A DNA stretch of 64,000 nt from JAPPHA01 sp965221575 (GTDB taxonomy: Bacteria > Pseudomonadota > Alphaproteobacteria > Rhodobacterales > Rhodobacteraceae). The stretch lies in contig CBDCSM010000014.1 of the NCBI GenBank assembly GCA_965221575.1, positions 809,629-873,628 on the forward strand, given 5' to 3'. The position numbers were made by a program, and so were the translations under genes. Below, one piece after another: positions 52,480 to 60,487 of this stretch. Positions within the stretch are counted from its first letter, which is position 1. Each line of letters starts with the position of its first letter. The notes under the pieces were generated by a model. That model was not told the DNA's origin. It did no database searches and saw only the letters and a list, made by a program, of their open reading frames with translations.

Positions 52480-54649
52480 CACGAACGGGCCGACTCTCGA
52501 ACTCCAGAATCTGAACGTCTTTTTCGGCAACAGCCATGCGCTCCAGGGCGTGGATCTCGTTCTGCGCCAGGGAATACTTTCCGTGGTGGGACGCAACGGC
52601 ATGGGAAAGACGACGCTCTGCAACGCCATCATGGGCCTGGTACCGGTATCATCCGGCTCGATCAGTTTCAGGGGGAAGCCCCTCGTCGGAGTCAATCCGG
52701 CCGACATTGCCAGGTCCGGCATCGGCTATGTTCCGCAGGGCCGGCGAATCTGGCGATCCCTCACCGTCGACGAGCATCTCGACCTGGTTGCCCAACGCGA
52801 AGGATCGTGGACGAAGGACCGGGTCTATTCCACCTTCCCGAGACTGGCAGAACGGCGGCAGAACTTGGGAGGCCACCTTTCCGGAGGTGAGCAGCAGATG
52901 CTCGCCATCGGGCGCGCCTTGCTGCTCAACCCGAAGTTGCTGGTCATGGACGAACCGACCGAAGGCCTGGCGCCGATGATCGTTCACCAGGTCGAAGACA
53001 CGCTCATTCGCCTGGCGGAAAGCGGCGGGGTCGACGTCCTGGTCATCGAACAGAACATCGGCGTTGCATGTGCCGTTTCGGAACAGGTCGCGATCATGGT
53101 CAACGGCAGGATCAACAGGACGCTGGACGCCGCGTCGCTTGCCGACGACACGAACCTGCAACAGGCGCTGCTCGGAGTCGGACGGCATGCCCATGACGAA
53201 CCAGGGCAACCCGGACGCACGCCTGAAGCGGCAGCAAGGCCCACGTTCGGTCCGCAACGCGTGTACCTGTCAAACCCGAAGATACCCTACCGGTGGTCGC
53301 AACCCGTTCCCGTTCGCGTCATCGAGGGAAGCGCCCGGACACGCACGGAACCCCGTTCGCAAAACGGCGAGACGGCCAGGGTCTTGCGGCCGGTAGCCCG
53401 CCAGCACGCGGAAACCGTCCTGGTCGCAGGGACGCTCGATACCAAGGGGGACGAGCTGCGATATCTCCGCGACCGCCTGGACGGTCACGGTCTCCGGGTT
53501 CAGATCGCCGACCTGTCGACGAGCGGGAAGCCGTCCGGCGCCGAGATTCCGCCGCATGTCATCGCGGGATTTCATCCCCGGGGGGTCCGGGGCGTGTTCA
53601 CCGGCGACCGGGGGTCGGCGGTCAGTGGAATGGCGGTCGCGTTCGAACGCTGGATTCGCATTCATCCGGGAGTGGCGGGAATCATCGGTGCCGGAGGTTC
53701 CGGGGCGACCGCGCTTGTCACTCCTGCCATGCAGTCGTTGCCGGTCGGTGTTCCGAAACTGGTCGTTTCCACGGTCGCCAGTGGCGACGTCTCGGAATAT
53801 GTCGGCCCAACGGACATTCTCATGCTGCACTCGGTCGCGGATGTACAGGGAATCAATACGATCACCCGCGACGTCCTGGCCAATGCCGCGGCCGCTCTGG
53901 CCGGCATGGTCAACAATCGTTCGCAGGGCGCGCTGCAGGAGACCGCCGACAAGCCCGCGGTCGGGCTGACGATGTTCGGCGTGACGACGCCATGCGTGCA
54001 GAGAATCACGTCTGCTCTCGAAGGGCCTTATGATTGCCTTGTCTTCCATGCCACGGGCGTCGGAGGGCGTTCAATGGAAAAACTGCTGGACTCCGGCAAG
54101 CTTGCAGCGGTCATCGACATAACGACGACGGAGGTCTGCGACATGATCGCAGGCGGCGTTTTCGCCGCGAATGAAGACAGGTTCGGCGCGTCGATCCGGA
54201 CCGAGAACCCGTACATCGGGGCCTGCGGCGCACTTGACATGGTCAACTTCAGGGATCCGGACTCGGTTCCCGAACGCTACCGCGACCGAAACTTGTACAT
54301 GCACAATCCCCAGATCACGCTGATGCGGACGTCGCCGGAGGAAAGCGACAGGATCGGACGCTGGATCGGCGAAAGGCTGAACCGAATGAACGGCCCCGTC
54401 AGGTTCTTCCTGCCCGAAGGCGGCGTCTCTGCGCTCGATCGGGAGGGGCAGCAGTTCTGGGACCCCGAAGCCGACGCGGCCCTGTTCCACGCGCTCGAGG
54501 ACAGTGTCCGCCAGACATCGGGACGCCGCCTCGTCCGGTCGCCCCACAACATCAACGACGACGCGTTCGCTGACGAAGTTCTGCGCGCCTTCAGGGAACT
54601 GCACGAAGTGTCGGGGCGGCTGGCGGCGGGGGCGATCGAGAATGCTTGA
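52472..54649 (+). CDS. LivF-type ABC ATPase fused to a Tm-1-like (UPF0261) domain
   Basis: The 725-residue protein is a fusion. Residues 1 to about 240 are a LivF ATPase: GRNGMGKTTL Walker A near residue 40, YVPQGRRIW, signature LSGGEQQMLAIGRALL and Walker B LLVMDEPTEGLAP. After a linker rich in Pro, Gln and Arg (about 245-310), residues 313-725 match UPF0261, the N-terminal half of tomato Tm-1: VAGTLDTKGDEL, GIIGAGGSGATALVTPAM, VSTVASGDVSEYVG, FGVTTPCVQ and HATGVGGRSMEKL. Tm-1 domains bind ATP. The next gene encodes the matching TIM-barrel half of Tm-1. The catalytic role is unknown. Confidence 0.92.
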   Translation: MRDTNGPTLELQNLNVFFGNSHALQGVDLVLRQGILSVVGRNGMGKTTLCNAIMGLVPVSSGSISFRGKPLVGVNPADIARSGIGYVPQGRRIWRSLTVDEHLDLVAQREGSWTKDRVYSTFPRLAERRQNLGGHLSGGEQQMLAIGRALLLNPKLLVMDEPTEGLAPMIVHQVEDTLIRLAESGGVDVLVIEQNIGVACAVSEQVAIMVNGRINRTLDAASLADDTNLQQALLGVGRHAHDEPGQPGRTPEAAARPTFGPQRVYLSNPKIPYRWSQPVPVRVIEGSARTRTEPRSQNGETARVLRPVARQHAETVLVAGTLDTKGDELRYLRDRLDGHGLRVQIADLSTSGKPSGAEIPPHVIAGFHPRGVRGVFTGDRGSAVSGMAVAFERWIRIHPGVAGIIGAGGSGATALVTPAMQSLPVGVPKLVVSTVASGDVSEYVGPTDILMLHSVADVQGINTITRDVLANAAAALAGMVNNRSQGALQETADKPAVGLTMFGVTTPCVQRITSALEGPYDCLVFHATGVGGRSMEKLLDSGKLAAVIDITTTEVCDMIAGGVFAANEDRFGASIRTENPYIGACGALDMVNFRDPDSVPERYRDRNLYMHNPQITLMRTSPEESDRIGRWIGERLNRMNGPVRFFLPEGGVSALDREGQQFWDPEADAALFHALEDSVRQTSGRRLVRSPHNINDDAFADEVLRAFRELHEVSGRLAAGAIENA

Positions 54650-55496
54650 ACGCGTTGACATCCTTGCGGGTTTGCGGCGGAAGATCGCGAAGGGCGAACC
54701 GATCATCGGGGGCGGCGCCGGAACCGGGCTGTCGGCGAAATGCGAGGAGGCCGGAGGCGTCGACCTGATCGTGATCTACAATTCCGGCCGTTACCGCATG
54801 GCCGGGCGCGGAAGTCTCGCCGGGTTGATGCCCTATGGCGATGCGAATGGTATCGTCATGGAGATGGCGGGCGAAGTCCTGCCCGTCGTCAGGAATACAC
54901 CGGTTCTGGCCGGGGTATGCGCGACCGACCCGTTCAGGCTGATGGGCAAATTTCTCGACCAGCTGCGCGACGCAGGATTCAGCGGGGTCCAGAACTTCCC
55001 GACCGTCGGCCTGATCGACGGGGATTTCCGGACCAACCTCGAAGAGACGGGAATGTCGTTCGCGATGGAGGTCGAAATGATCGGCGAGGCCCGCCAGAGG
55101 GACCTGCTGACGACGCCGTATGTCTTTTCCGCCGCCGACGCGGACGCGATGGCGCGGGCAGGCGCCGATATCGTGGTGTGTCACCTCGGCCTGACGACCG
55201 GTGGCTCGATCGGTGCAGAAACGGCCCTTACGCTCGAACAGTGTCCGGATCTGGTTGAAGAGTGGGCCGACGCGGCGCGCTCCGTAAGGGATGACATCAT
55301 CGTCCTGGTGCATGGCGGGCCGGTTTCGATGCCCGCCGACGCGGCGTATATTCTTGCCAACAGTCCGAATTGCCACGGCTTTTATGGCGCGTCATCCATG
55401 GAACGATTACCGACAGAGACAGCAATCATCGACACGATCCGCGAATTCGGGAAGATCAAGATCGGTCCAGGAGTCCGAAAGGGAGAGCCCAAATGA
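54642..55496 (+). CDS. Phosphoenolpyruvate hydrolase-family TIM barrel (Tm-1 C-terminal type)
   Basis: The 284-residue protein matches the PEP_hydrolase family: IIGGGAGTGLSAKCEEAGGVDLIVIYNSGRYRMAGRGSLAG near residue 24, then GVQNFPTVGLIDGDFR near residue 113, DIVVCHLGLTTGGSIGA near residue 173 and ILVHGGPVSMP near residue 223. It overlaps the LivF-Tm-1 gene by 8 bases and the flotillin gene by 4 (ATGA). In plant and fungal Tm-1 proteins this domain is joined to UPF0261, so the two gene products very likely work as one unit. Substrate unknown. Confidence 0.92.
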   Translation: MLERVDILAGLRRKIAKGEPIIGGGAGTGLSAKCEEAGGVDLIVIYNSGRYRMAGRGSLAGLMPYGDANGIVMEMAGEVLPVVRNTPVLAGVCATDPFRLMGKFLDQLRDAGFSGVQNFPTVGLIDGDFRTNLEETGMSFAMEVEMIGEARQRDLLTTPYVFSAADADAMARAGADIVVCHLGLTTGGSIGAETALTLEQCPDLVEEWADAARSVRDDIIVLVHGGPVSMPADAAYILANSPNCHGFYGASSMERLPTETAIIDTIREFGKIKIGPGVRKGEPK

Positions 55497-58306
55497 CGGG
55501 AGAATTGATTGGACAACTGATTCTGTGGCTGGTTTTTGCAGTCATTGTCATATTCATCCTGTATTGGGTGATGAACTGGCTGTACCGGCGTTCGACCAAG
55601 GAAGTGTCGTTCGTGCGCACAGGTTTCCTCGGCGAGAAGGTGGTGATCGACGGCGGCGCATTCGTGTGGCCGATCATTCACGACATCACCCCGGTCAACA
55701 TGAACTCGTTGCAGCTCTCGGTATCGCGGGAGCGCGATAACGCATTGATTACCAAGAACCGGATGCGCATCGATGTCGATGCCGAATTCTATGTTCGCGT
55801 CCGCCAGACCCAGGAATCCGTCAGCCTTGCCGCGTCCACGCTCGGGCGCCGCACCCTGGAACCGGAGCGGATCCATGCTCTTCTCGAAGGCAAGTTCGTT
55901 TCGGCGCTCAGGACGGTGGCGTCGGGCATGACCATGGAGGAGTTGCACGAGAACCGCGACATCTACGTCTCCAGGGTTCTCGAAGAAGCGCAGACCGGGC
56001 TCGACAAGAACGGGCTTGAACTCGAGAGTGTATCGATCACGGACATCGACCAGACCAATATCGAGTATTTCAACCCGTCCAATACCTTCGATGCCGAGGG
56101 CCTGACCGCGGTCATCCAGGCGATCGAGGACCGCCGCAGGTTGCGTAACGACATCGAGCAGGAAACGATGATACGCATTCGTGAACGCAACCTCGAAGCC
56201 GAGCGGCAATCTCTCGAGATCGAGAGACTCTCGGAGTCCGCCCGGCTGGACCAGGAAAAGGAGATCGAGTTCCGCCGCGCCAGGCAGCGCGCCGACCTCG
56301 CGAGCGAACGCTCCGAGAGGGAAAAGGAAGCGGAACAGGCGGTATTGCAGTCACGGGAATCTATCGAAACCGCCCGAATAACCAACGAGCACAAGATCTC
56401 GCGGGCCCGGATCGATTCCGACAAGGACATTCGCCAGCAGGAGATCGAGAGCAAGAAGGTCGTCGACGAGGCGGAAATCGCGACCCGGGTCAGTGTCGAG
56501 AAGGCCCGGTTCGACCAGGAGTGGACCGTCGCCGAGGCGCGGATCGCGCTGGAACAGAAAACGCGTGAAAAGGAAGTCGAGCGCAGCCTCGCCGTGGAGC
56601 GGGCGGAAATCGCCTCGCGCGAGGAGGCGGAAAAGCTCCGGGTCGAGCAGGAAAAGAACGTCGCCGCCGAACGCATTCGCTCGGAACGCGAAACACGCGA
56701 ACTGGAAATCGCCCGGCAGACGTCGGTGGAGGAGGCGGAAATCTCGTCGCAGCAGGCCGTTGAAGCCGCCCAGATCGCCTCGCGCGAAGAACTCGAAAGG
56801 GCCCGGATTGCCCAGGAAAAGGCGATCGCCATCGAACGCATCGAGCGGGAGGAAATCACGAGATCCCGCGAGGTGGAAAGAACCAGGGCGATCGAGGCGG
56901 CCGAGATCGCGAAAGCGGAATCCATAGAAGCGGCACAGATCGCCAAGGAGAAAAAGATCGCCGAGGAGCGTATCGCGCAGGAACAGGAAATCCGCGAGCG
57001 CGAAATCGCCCGCAAACGGGCCGTCGAAGTCGCGGATATCGCCGCCGACGAGACCATTTCCGAAGCGAGAATCCAGGAAGAGGAACATGTGCGCGCGGCC
57101 GAGATCACCCGGGACATGGCCATCCGCGAACGTGAAATCGAGCGGAACGAAAAGATCGAGGCGGCTGAAATCGCGGCCCGGCGAAAGGTCGAAAAGCAGC
57201 GCATCGAGATCGAGGCGAAAACCGCTAGGGAGAAAATCGCCCGGGACGAGGACATCCGGAACCTGGAGATTTCCCGGAACCGTTCCATCGACTCTGCGCA
57301 GATCGCCGCCGACAGGGACGTGGAAGCGGCGCGTGTCGGCAAGGACAAGGCGGTCGATGTCGAAAGGGTCCGCGCGGAGCAGGAGCTCGAATCGACGAAA
57401 CTCGCCCGCCGACAGACGCTCGAACGGCTGGAAGTGGAGCGGGTGCAGGCCATACGAGCTGCCGAAATCGCCAGCCAGGAACTGGTGGAACGGGCACGAA
57501 TCGACTCTGAACGCGGTCTCGACGACATCAGGATCGGCCATGAGACCGAGCGGCGGAAACTGGAGATCGAACGCGAGAAGCTGGTCGAGGAAGCGGCCAT
57601 GGCGAAGGCCATTTCGCTTTACGAGAAATCGCTCGAGGAAAGTGCAGCCGCCGTCGAGGCGGACCAGGCCCGCGCGCGCGCCGCCGAAGCAGCGGAGAAG
57701 GTGCTGACCGCGCAGGCAACCGAAGAGGCCAGCCGAAGAAAGTCGATCGACGTGGTCATTGCCGAGAAATCCGCGATGGAAGTCCGGATCGCCGCCGAGG
57801 CGGACCGCGTGCGCGCTGCCGTCGAGGCCGAGGCGCAACGGCTAATCAACGAGGCCGAGAACATCCTCACCGACGGCGCGCGGCGGTCGCTGTTCAAGCG
57901 GAAGATGCTCGAATATGTCGAAGGCATCGTGGCCGCATCGGCGAAACCGCTCGAGAAGATCAACGACATCAAGATCGTGCAGCTTGGCGGGGACGGTGCA
58001 AAGGGCGTGGACGGCGGCTCGGGCGGGCAGGCTTCGAGCCCCACCGACGAGGTCATCAATTCGGCGCTGCGGTACAGGGTGCAGGGTCCCATGATCGACA
58101 GCCTGTTGTCCGACATAGGTATCGACGGATCCAGCCTTTCCCGACAGACCAGCCTGTTGCGGGAGGCATCCGACCTGAGCCGCGTGAAGTCCGCCCTCCG
58201 CCAATCCGGCGAACAGGAGACATCCCTGCCGGAAGAGGACGGCCAGGAGGAAGACGGCCGGGAGGAGGACACGAGCGGCCGGGACAGCGGCAGGGAGGAT
58301 CGGTGA
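55493..58306 (+). CDS. Flotillin-like protein with very long 11-residue repeat array
   Basis: The 937-residue protein has an N-terminal membrane anchor (residues 8-27, ILWLVFAVIVIFILYWVMNW), an SPFH/band-7 domain (about 40-220, with MRIDVDAEFYVRV) and then a helical tail. Residues 290-707 are 38 uninterrupted 11-residue units with the pattern x-I/V-E-x-A-x-I plus four polar residues, for example AIEAAEI AKAE. The C-terminus after about 780 has a glycine-rich stretch and an acidic tail. Usual bacterial flotillins are 480-700 residues. Flotillins organise membrane microdomains. It is inside the transporter-hydroxylase operon, overlapping its neighbour by 4 bases. Confidence 0.9.
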   Translation: MTGELIGQLILWLVFAVIVIFILYWVMNWLYRRSTKEVSFVRTGFLGEKVVIDGGAFVWPIIHDITPVNMNSLQLSVSRERDNALITKNRMRIDVDAEFYVRVRQTQESVSLAASTLGRRTLEPERIHALLEGKFVSALRTVASGMTMEELHENRDIYVSRVLEEAQTGLDKNGLELESVSITDIDQTNIEYFNPSNTFDAEGLTAVIQAIEDRRRLRNDIEQETMIRIRERNLEAERQSLEIERLSESARLDQEKEIEFRRARQRADLASERSEREKEAEQAVLQSRESIETARITNEHKISRARIDSDKDIRQQEIESKKVVDEAEIATRVSVEKARFDQEWTVAEARIALEQKTREKEVERSLAVERAEIASREEAEKLRVEQEKNVAAERIRSERETRELEIARQTSVEEAEISSQQAVEAAQIASREELERARIAQEKAIAIERIEREEITRSREVERTRAIEAAEIAKAESIEAAQIAKEKKIAEERIAQEQEIREREIARKRAVEVADIAADETISEARIQEEEHVRAAEITRDMAIREREIERNEKIEAAEIAARRKVEKQRIEIEAKTAREKIARDEDIRNLEISRNRSIDSAQIAADRDVEAARVGKDKAVDVERVRAEQELESTKLARRQTLERLEVERVQAIRAAEIASQELVERARIDSERGLDDIRIGHETERRKLEIEREKLVEEAAMAKAISLYEKSLEESAAAVEADQARARAAEAAEKVLTAQATEEASRRKSIDVVIAEKSAMEVRIAAEADRVRAAVEAEAQRLINEAENILTDGARRSLFKRKMLEYVEGIVAASAKPLEKINDIKIVQLGGDGAKGVDGGSGGQASSPTDEVINSALRYRVQGPMIDSLLSDIGIDGSSLSRQTSLLREASDLSRVKSALRQSGEQETSLPEEDGQEEDGREEDTSGRDSGREDR

Positions 58307-58744
58307 ATGGCCCGGGTTTACGTATCATCGGTGATCAACGCGCCTGCCTCCAGCGTCTGGGAGCGCATTCGCGACTTCAACGGCCTGCCGAAGTGGCATC
58401 CCCTCATTCGCGAGAGCCGGATCGAGGATGCCCTCCCCGCCGACAAGGTGGGATGCATCCGCAATTTTCGCCTGCAAAACGGCGACCTGATACGCGAACG
58501 CCTCCTTGGACTGTCGGACTATGACCTGTTCTGCACCTACGAGATTCTCGAGAGCCCGATGCCGCTCGAGAACTATGTCGCGACGCTTCGCCTGACCCCC
58601 GTGACGGACGGGGACCGCTGTTTCGGCGAATGGTCGGCCGAGTTCGAATGTGACGCCGACAAGGAAAGCGACCTCGTCGGCACGATCGGCGGCGATGTTT
58701 TCCAGGCTGGATTCGATGCACTCAAACGGCGGTTCAGTGGCTGA
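58307..58744 (+). CDS. SRPBCC family protein (CoxG-like), copy 1
   Basis: The 145-residue protein has the START-like opening VYVSSVINAPASSVWERIRDFNGLPKWHPLI and the segment VGCIRNFRLQNGDLIRERLL. It begins directly after the flotillin stop. Related SRPBCC proteins (CoxG) accompany CO-dehydrogenase-type Mo hydroxylases and recruit the enzyme to the membrane. A paralogue follows 12 bases on. Confidence 0.9.
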   Translation: MARVYVSSVINAPASSVWERIRDFNGLPKWHPLIRESRIEDALPADKVGCIRNFRLQNGDLIRERLLGLSDYDLFCTYEILESPMPLENYVATLRLTPVTDGDRCFGEWSAEFECDADKESDLVGTIGGDVFQAGFDALKRRFSG

Positions 58745-58756
58745 GGAGAACTGACA

Positions 58757-59200
58757 GTGGTCAAGGTCGTCAGAAGCACGGTCCTGCCGGCACCTGTCGA
58801 TTCGGTCTGGGACATCCTCAGGGACTTCAACGGGCACGACCGCTGGCACCCGGCGGTGTCGGAAAGCCATGTCGAACGCCGCCGCGGTTCCGACGAGGTG
58901 GGCTGCATTCGCAATTTCAGGCTGGAAGACGGCTCCGAGTTGCGCGAGCAGCTCCTGACTCTCTCGGATCTCGAGCAATCGTTCAGCTATTGCCTGCTCG
59001 ACACGCCCGTGCCGCTCTTCAACTACGTCGCGCATGTACGCCTGGCGCCCGTGACCGATGGCGACATGACCTTCTGGACGTGGGAAAGCCGATTCGACAC
59101 GCCGCAGGGGCAGGAAGAGCCACTGGCCGAGTTGGTCGGTGAACAGATCTACCAGGCGGGTTTCGATGCGATCAGGGCGCACATGGGGCTGGATGGATGA
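58757..59200 (+). CDS. SRPBCC family protein (CoxG-like), copy 2
   Basis: The 147-residue protein is a paralogue of the preceding one (VDSVWDILRDFNGHDRWHPAV, VGCIRNFRLEDGSELREQLLTL). It starts at GTG 58757 and overlaps the FAD-subunit gene by 4 bases. Two different SRPBCC proteins next to a membrane-organising flotillin and a Mo hydroxylase suggest a membrane-docking or substrate-presenting pair; this is inferred. Confidence 0.9.
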   Translation: MVKVVRSTVLPAPVDSVWDILRDFNGHDRWHPAVSESHVERRRGSDEVGCIRNFRLEDGSELREQLLTLSDLEQSFSYCLLDTPVPLFNYVAHVRLAPVTDGDMTFWTWESRFDTPQGQEEPLAELVGEQIYQAGFDAIRAHMGLDG

Positions 59201-59997
59201 GCCAGCTCCGGGTGGATACGTTCGATTCGATCGCCGAGGCTGAACGCGCCATGACCGGGCAAAGCAGGTACATGGGCGGGGGAACCCTCGTCATGCGCGC
59301 CGTGAACCACGGGAGCGATGGTTTCGACCACGTCGTGCGGACGACGGACCCCCGGCTGCGCCGCATTCGGTCGGAGGGGGACATGGTCGAGCTCGGCGCC
59401 GGCGTCACCATGGCGGACATACTCGAATCGCCGGGCATGGAATTCCTCGCACCGGCTGCGCGTTCGATCGGTGGCCCCGCCATTCGCAACGCGGCCAGTG
59501 TCGGTGGAAACCTGTTTGCGCCGTCGCCATACGGTGATTTCGCGACCGTTCTGCTGGCGCTCGACGCCCGGGTGATGTTCGCGAACGGGTCGAATGTCCC
59601 CATTGACGAATTTTTCCGCCAAAGGGATTCCCGTAACGGCCTCGTGGATTCACTTACGTTTCGCCGTCCGGGCAGCCAGGAGTGCCGGTACACGAAGGTT
59701 TCGCGCGTCAGGCCGAAAGGCGTGGCGGTGTTGTCCATTGCCGCCCGCCTGCCGCTCCGACTCGGGCGGGTTTCCGGCGCACGCATCGCGTTCGGCGCCA
59801 TGGGACCGGTCCCGGTGCGTGCGAGGAGCGTCGAATCGATGCTTGAAGGCGAACGTCTCGACTCCTCCGTGATTTCCCGGGCCGTGGACGCGGTGTCCCG
59901 TGACCTGTCTCCGGCCGATGACGCCCTGGCAAGCGCATGGTACCGCAGGGAAGTGGCGGGCGTTCACCTGGGCCGGCTTCTCCAGGACGGGAGGTAG
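59197..59997 (+). CDS. FAD subunit of the second molybdenum hydroxylase (NdhF/CoxM-like)
   Basis: The 266-residue subunit has YMGGGTLVMRAVNHG near residue 25 and GPAIRNAASVGGNLFAPSPYGDFATVLLAL near residue 90, the two FAD-binding loops. It passes electrons from the clusters to the acceptor. It starts at an ATGA overlap with the SRPBCC gene, and the Fe-S subunit follows 4 bases after its stop. Confidence 0.93.
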   Translation: MSQLRVDTFDSIAEAERAMTGQSRYMGGGTLVMRAVNHGSDGFDHVVRTTDPRLRRIRSEGDMVELGAGVTMADILESPGMEFLAPAARSIGGPAIRNAASVGGNLFAPSPYGDFATVLLALDARVMFANGSNVPIDEFFRQRDSRNGLVDSLTFRRPGSQECRYTKVSRVRPKGVAVLSIAARLPLRLGRVSGARIAFGAMGPVPVRARSVESMLEGERLDSSVISRAVDAVSRDLSPADDALASAWYRREVAGVHLGRLLQDGR

Positions 59998-60001
59998 GGA
60001 C

Positions 60002-60487
60002 GTGGCACGGACTCCCGTTTCCTTTCGCCTGAATGGCTCGGAGGTGGCGGCATTCGCCGATGGCGGCGCCAACCTGCTCGACCTGCTGCGCAGGGGAATC
60101 GGTGACCTGTCGCCGAAATTCGGCTGTGGCCAGGGAACCTGCGGTACCTGCACGGTCCTGGTCGACGGGAAGCCTCACCTCGCGTGCCTGACACTGGCGG
60201 AATCCGTGAGCGGCCGAGACGTGGAAACAACGGCGGGCCTGGCCGACGGGCCGGAACTCCATCCCCTGCAGCGCGCGTTCATGGAGCACTTCGCGGCGCA
60301 ATGCGGCTATTGCACTCCGGGAATGCTCATGGCGGCGAAGGCACTGCTTGATCGGACGCCGAATCCGGACAGGGACCAGGTCGTCGAGGCGATTTCCGGA
60401 AACCTCTGCCGCTGCACGGGTTACGAGCCGATCATCGACGCGATCATGATTGCGGCCGATACGATGCAAAAAGGGGTGCGCCAATGA
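60002..60487 (+). CDS. [2Fe-2S] subunit of the second molybdenum hydroxylase (NdhS/CoxS-like)
   Basis: The 161-residue protein binds two clusters: CGQGTCGTCTVL with the fourth cysteine in HLACLTLAE, and CGYCTPGM with CRCTGYEP. Start is GTG at 60002. It overlaps the large-subunit gene by 4 bases. Gene order FAD, Fe-S, Mo matches CO-dehydrogenase-like and nicotinate-dehydrogenase-like clusters. Confidence 0.95.
   Translation: MARTPVSFRLNGSEVAAFADGGANLLDLLRRGIGDLSPKFGCGQGTCGTCTVLVDGKPHLACLTLAESVSGRDVETTAGLADGPELHPLQRAFMEHFAAQCGYCTPGMLMAAKALLDRTPNPDRDQVVEAISGNLCRCTGYEPIIDAIMIAADTMQKGVRQ

Noticed and set aside
55963..57612. 549-codon serine-rich frame antisense to the flotillin
   Set aside because: The regularity comes from the hendecad repeats on the other strand.
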